From Phycisphaerales bacterium (GTDB lineage: Bacteria; Planctomycetota; Phycisphaerae; Phycisphaerales; UBA1924): a DNA stretch of 32,173 nt. Position numbers and translations under genes: made by a program. The DNA lies in the NCBI GenBank assembly GCA_030680655.1, contig JAUXUZ010000513.1, forward strand, positions 1 through 32,173, written 5' to 3'. Shown piece by piece: positions 31,782 through 32,173 of this stretch (position 1 is its first letter; every line of letters starts with the position of its first letter). The notes below the pieces were generated by a model. It did no database searches. It saw nothing but the letters and a program-made list of their open reading frames with translations, and was not told the origin of the DNA.

Positions 31782-32173
31782 ATGTCTATCCGCTCCGGCA
31801 GCCTCGCCCGTATCGCCCTCGCCCTGCTCGCCTGCACCGCCCTGGGTGCCTGTGCCACCGCCCCGGCCCTGCAGAGTGAACGCGACGCCCTTGTGACTTC
31901 AGCCGACGCCGCGGTCGCCAGGGCCAAGTCGGCCGATCCGTCGATGGCGACGATCCTCGGCGCGGCGGACACCTACGCCGTGTTCCCCACGATCGGCAAG
32001 GCCGCGATCGCCATCGGCGGCGCGTACGGCAAGGGCGTTCTCTACGAGAACGGGGCGTTGGCGGGGTACTGCGACCTCGTTCAGGCCTCGATCGGGCTGG
32101 CGCTTGGGGCGCAGTCCTACACAGAGATCATCGTGTTCAAGTCGCCCGAGGCCCTCGAGCACTTCAAGGCCGG
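31782..32173 (+). CDS. SYLF/YSC84-domain lipoprotein, truncated by the window end
   Basis: The frame from the ATG at 31782 (AAGGAG at 31771-31776) stays open to the last base, so only the first 130 residues are seen. The signal sequence ends in the lipobox LGAC (Cys24). The mature part, 'AADTYAVFPTIGKAAIAIGG', 'AYGKGVLYENG' and 'QASIGLALGAQSYTEIIVF', matches the YSC84/SYLF lipid-binding domain common in bacterial lipoproteins. It is probably anchored in a membrane facing the periplasm. It lies 103 bases after ptsH; no functional link to the PTS genes is evident. Confidence 0.85.
   Translation, partial: MSIRSGSLARIALALLACTALGACATAPALQSERDALVTSADAAVARAKSADPSMATILGAADTYAVFPTIGKAAIAIGGAYGKGVLYENGALAGYCDLVQASIGLALGAQSYTEIIVFKSPEALEHFKA

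Overview
The window is a GC-rich (roughly two thirds G+C), densely coding bacterial chromosome segment. It most likely comes from Planctomycetota, class Phycisphaerae. The pointers are tandem secreted proteins ending in an Asp/Asn-rich dockerin-like pair (the type I recall public annotation calling 'GC-type dockerin'), a secreted protease with a PEP-CTERM-like tail (PTPGA, hydrophobic stretch, RRR), a fused CcoN-CcoO oxidase subunit, and FtsW/MurG present as an isolated pair. The taxonomic call is inference. No tRNA, rRNA, IS element, phage gene or CRISPR array was seen.

Region 1 (about 177-8963, + strand) is a compact cbb3-type cytochrome c oxidase operon: ccoNO fusion, ccoQ-like, monoheme ccoP, ccoG, fixH, a SafE/TauE-like membrane protein, the copper ATPase ccoI and ccoS. 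Most junctions overlap (ATGA, GTGA, TGATG). A good -35/-10 pair lies just upstream. The set builds a high-affinity terminal oxidase and supplies its copper.

Region 2 (about 9009-15004, + strand) is an array of extracellular proteins. A small degenerate orphan dockerin-like fragment is followed by three large secreted multidomain proteins (504, 540 and 586 aa). These share the pre-peptidase C-like and dockerin-like modules and are each closed by a near-identical GC-rich terminator. Their 3' ends look duplicated or homogenised, and their leaders carry similar hairpins.

Region 3 (15039-18934, - strand) holds threonine synthase, leucyl/phenylalanyl-tRNA-protein transferase, a PEGA lipoprotein and a CPBP membrane protease. 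Region 4 (19146-21594, + strand) holds two secreted paralogues with a LolA-like look; the second is fused to a thioredoxin-fold domain lacking its redox cysteines, and a strong terminator follows.

Region 5 (21593-30214, - strand) reads, in transcription order: ftsW, murG, an unknown gene overlapping a GGDEF diguanylate cyclase, a Cof-type HAD phosphatase, rsmA, an aminoglycoside-phosphotransferase-fold kinase and a secreted trypsin-like protease. Region 6 (30215-32173, + strand) starts with a highly structured intergenic region. It is followed by short hpf, a PTS EIIA (ptsN-like), HPr, and a SYLF/YSC84 lipoprotein cut by the window end.

The strongest candidates for something undescribed are the pseudoknot-capable element between ftsW and hpf, and the homogenised dockerin-protein array with its orphan fragment and conserved leader hairpins.
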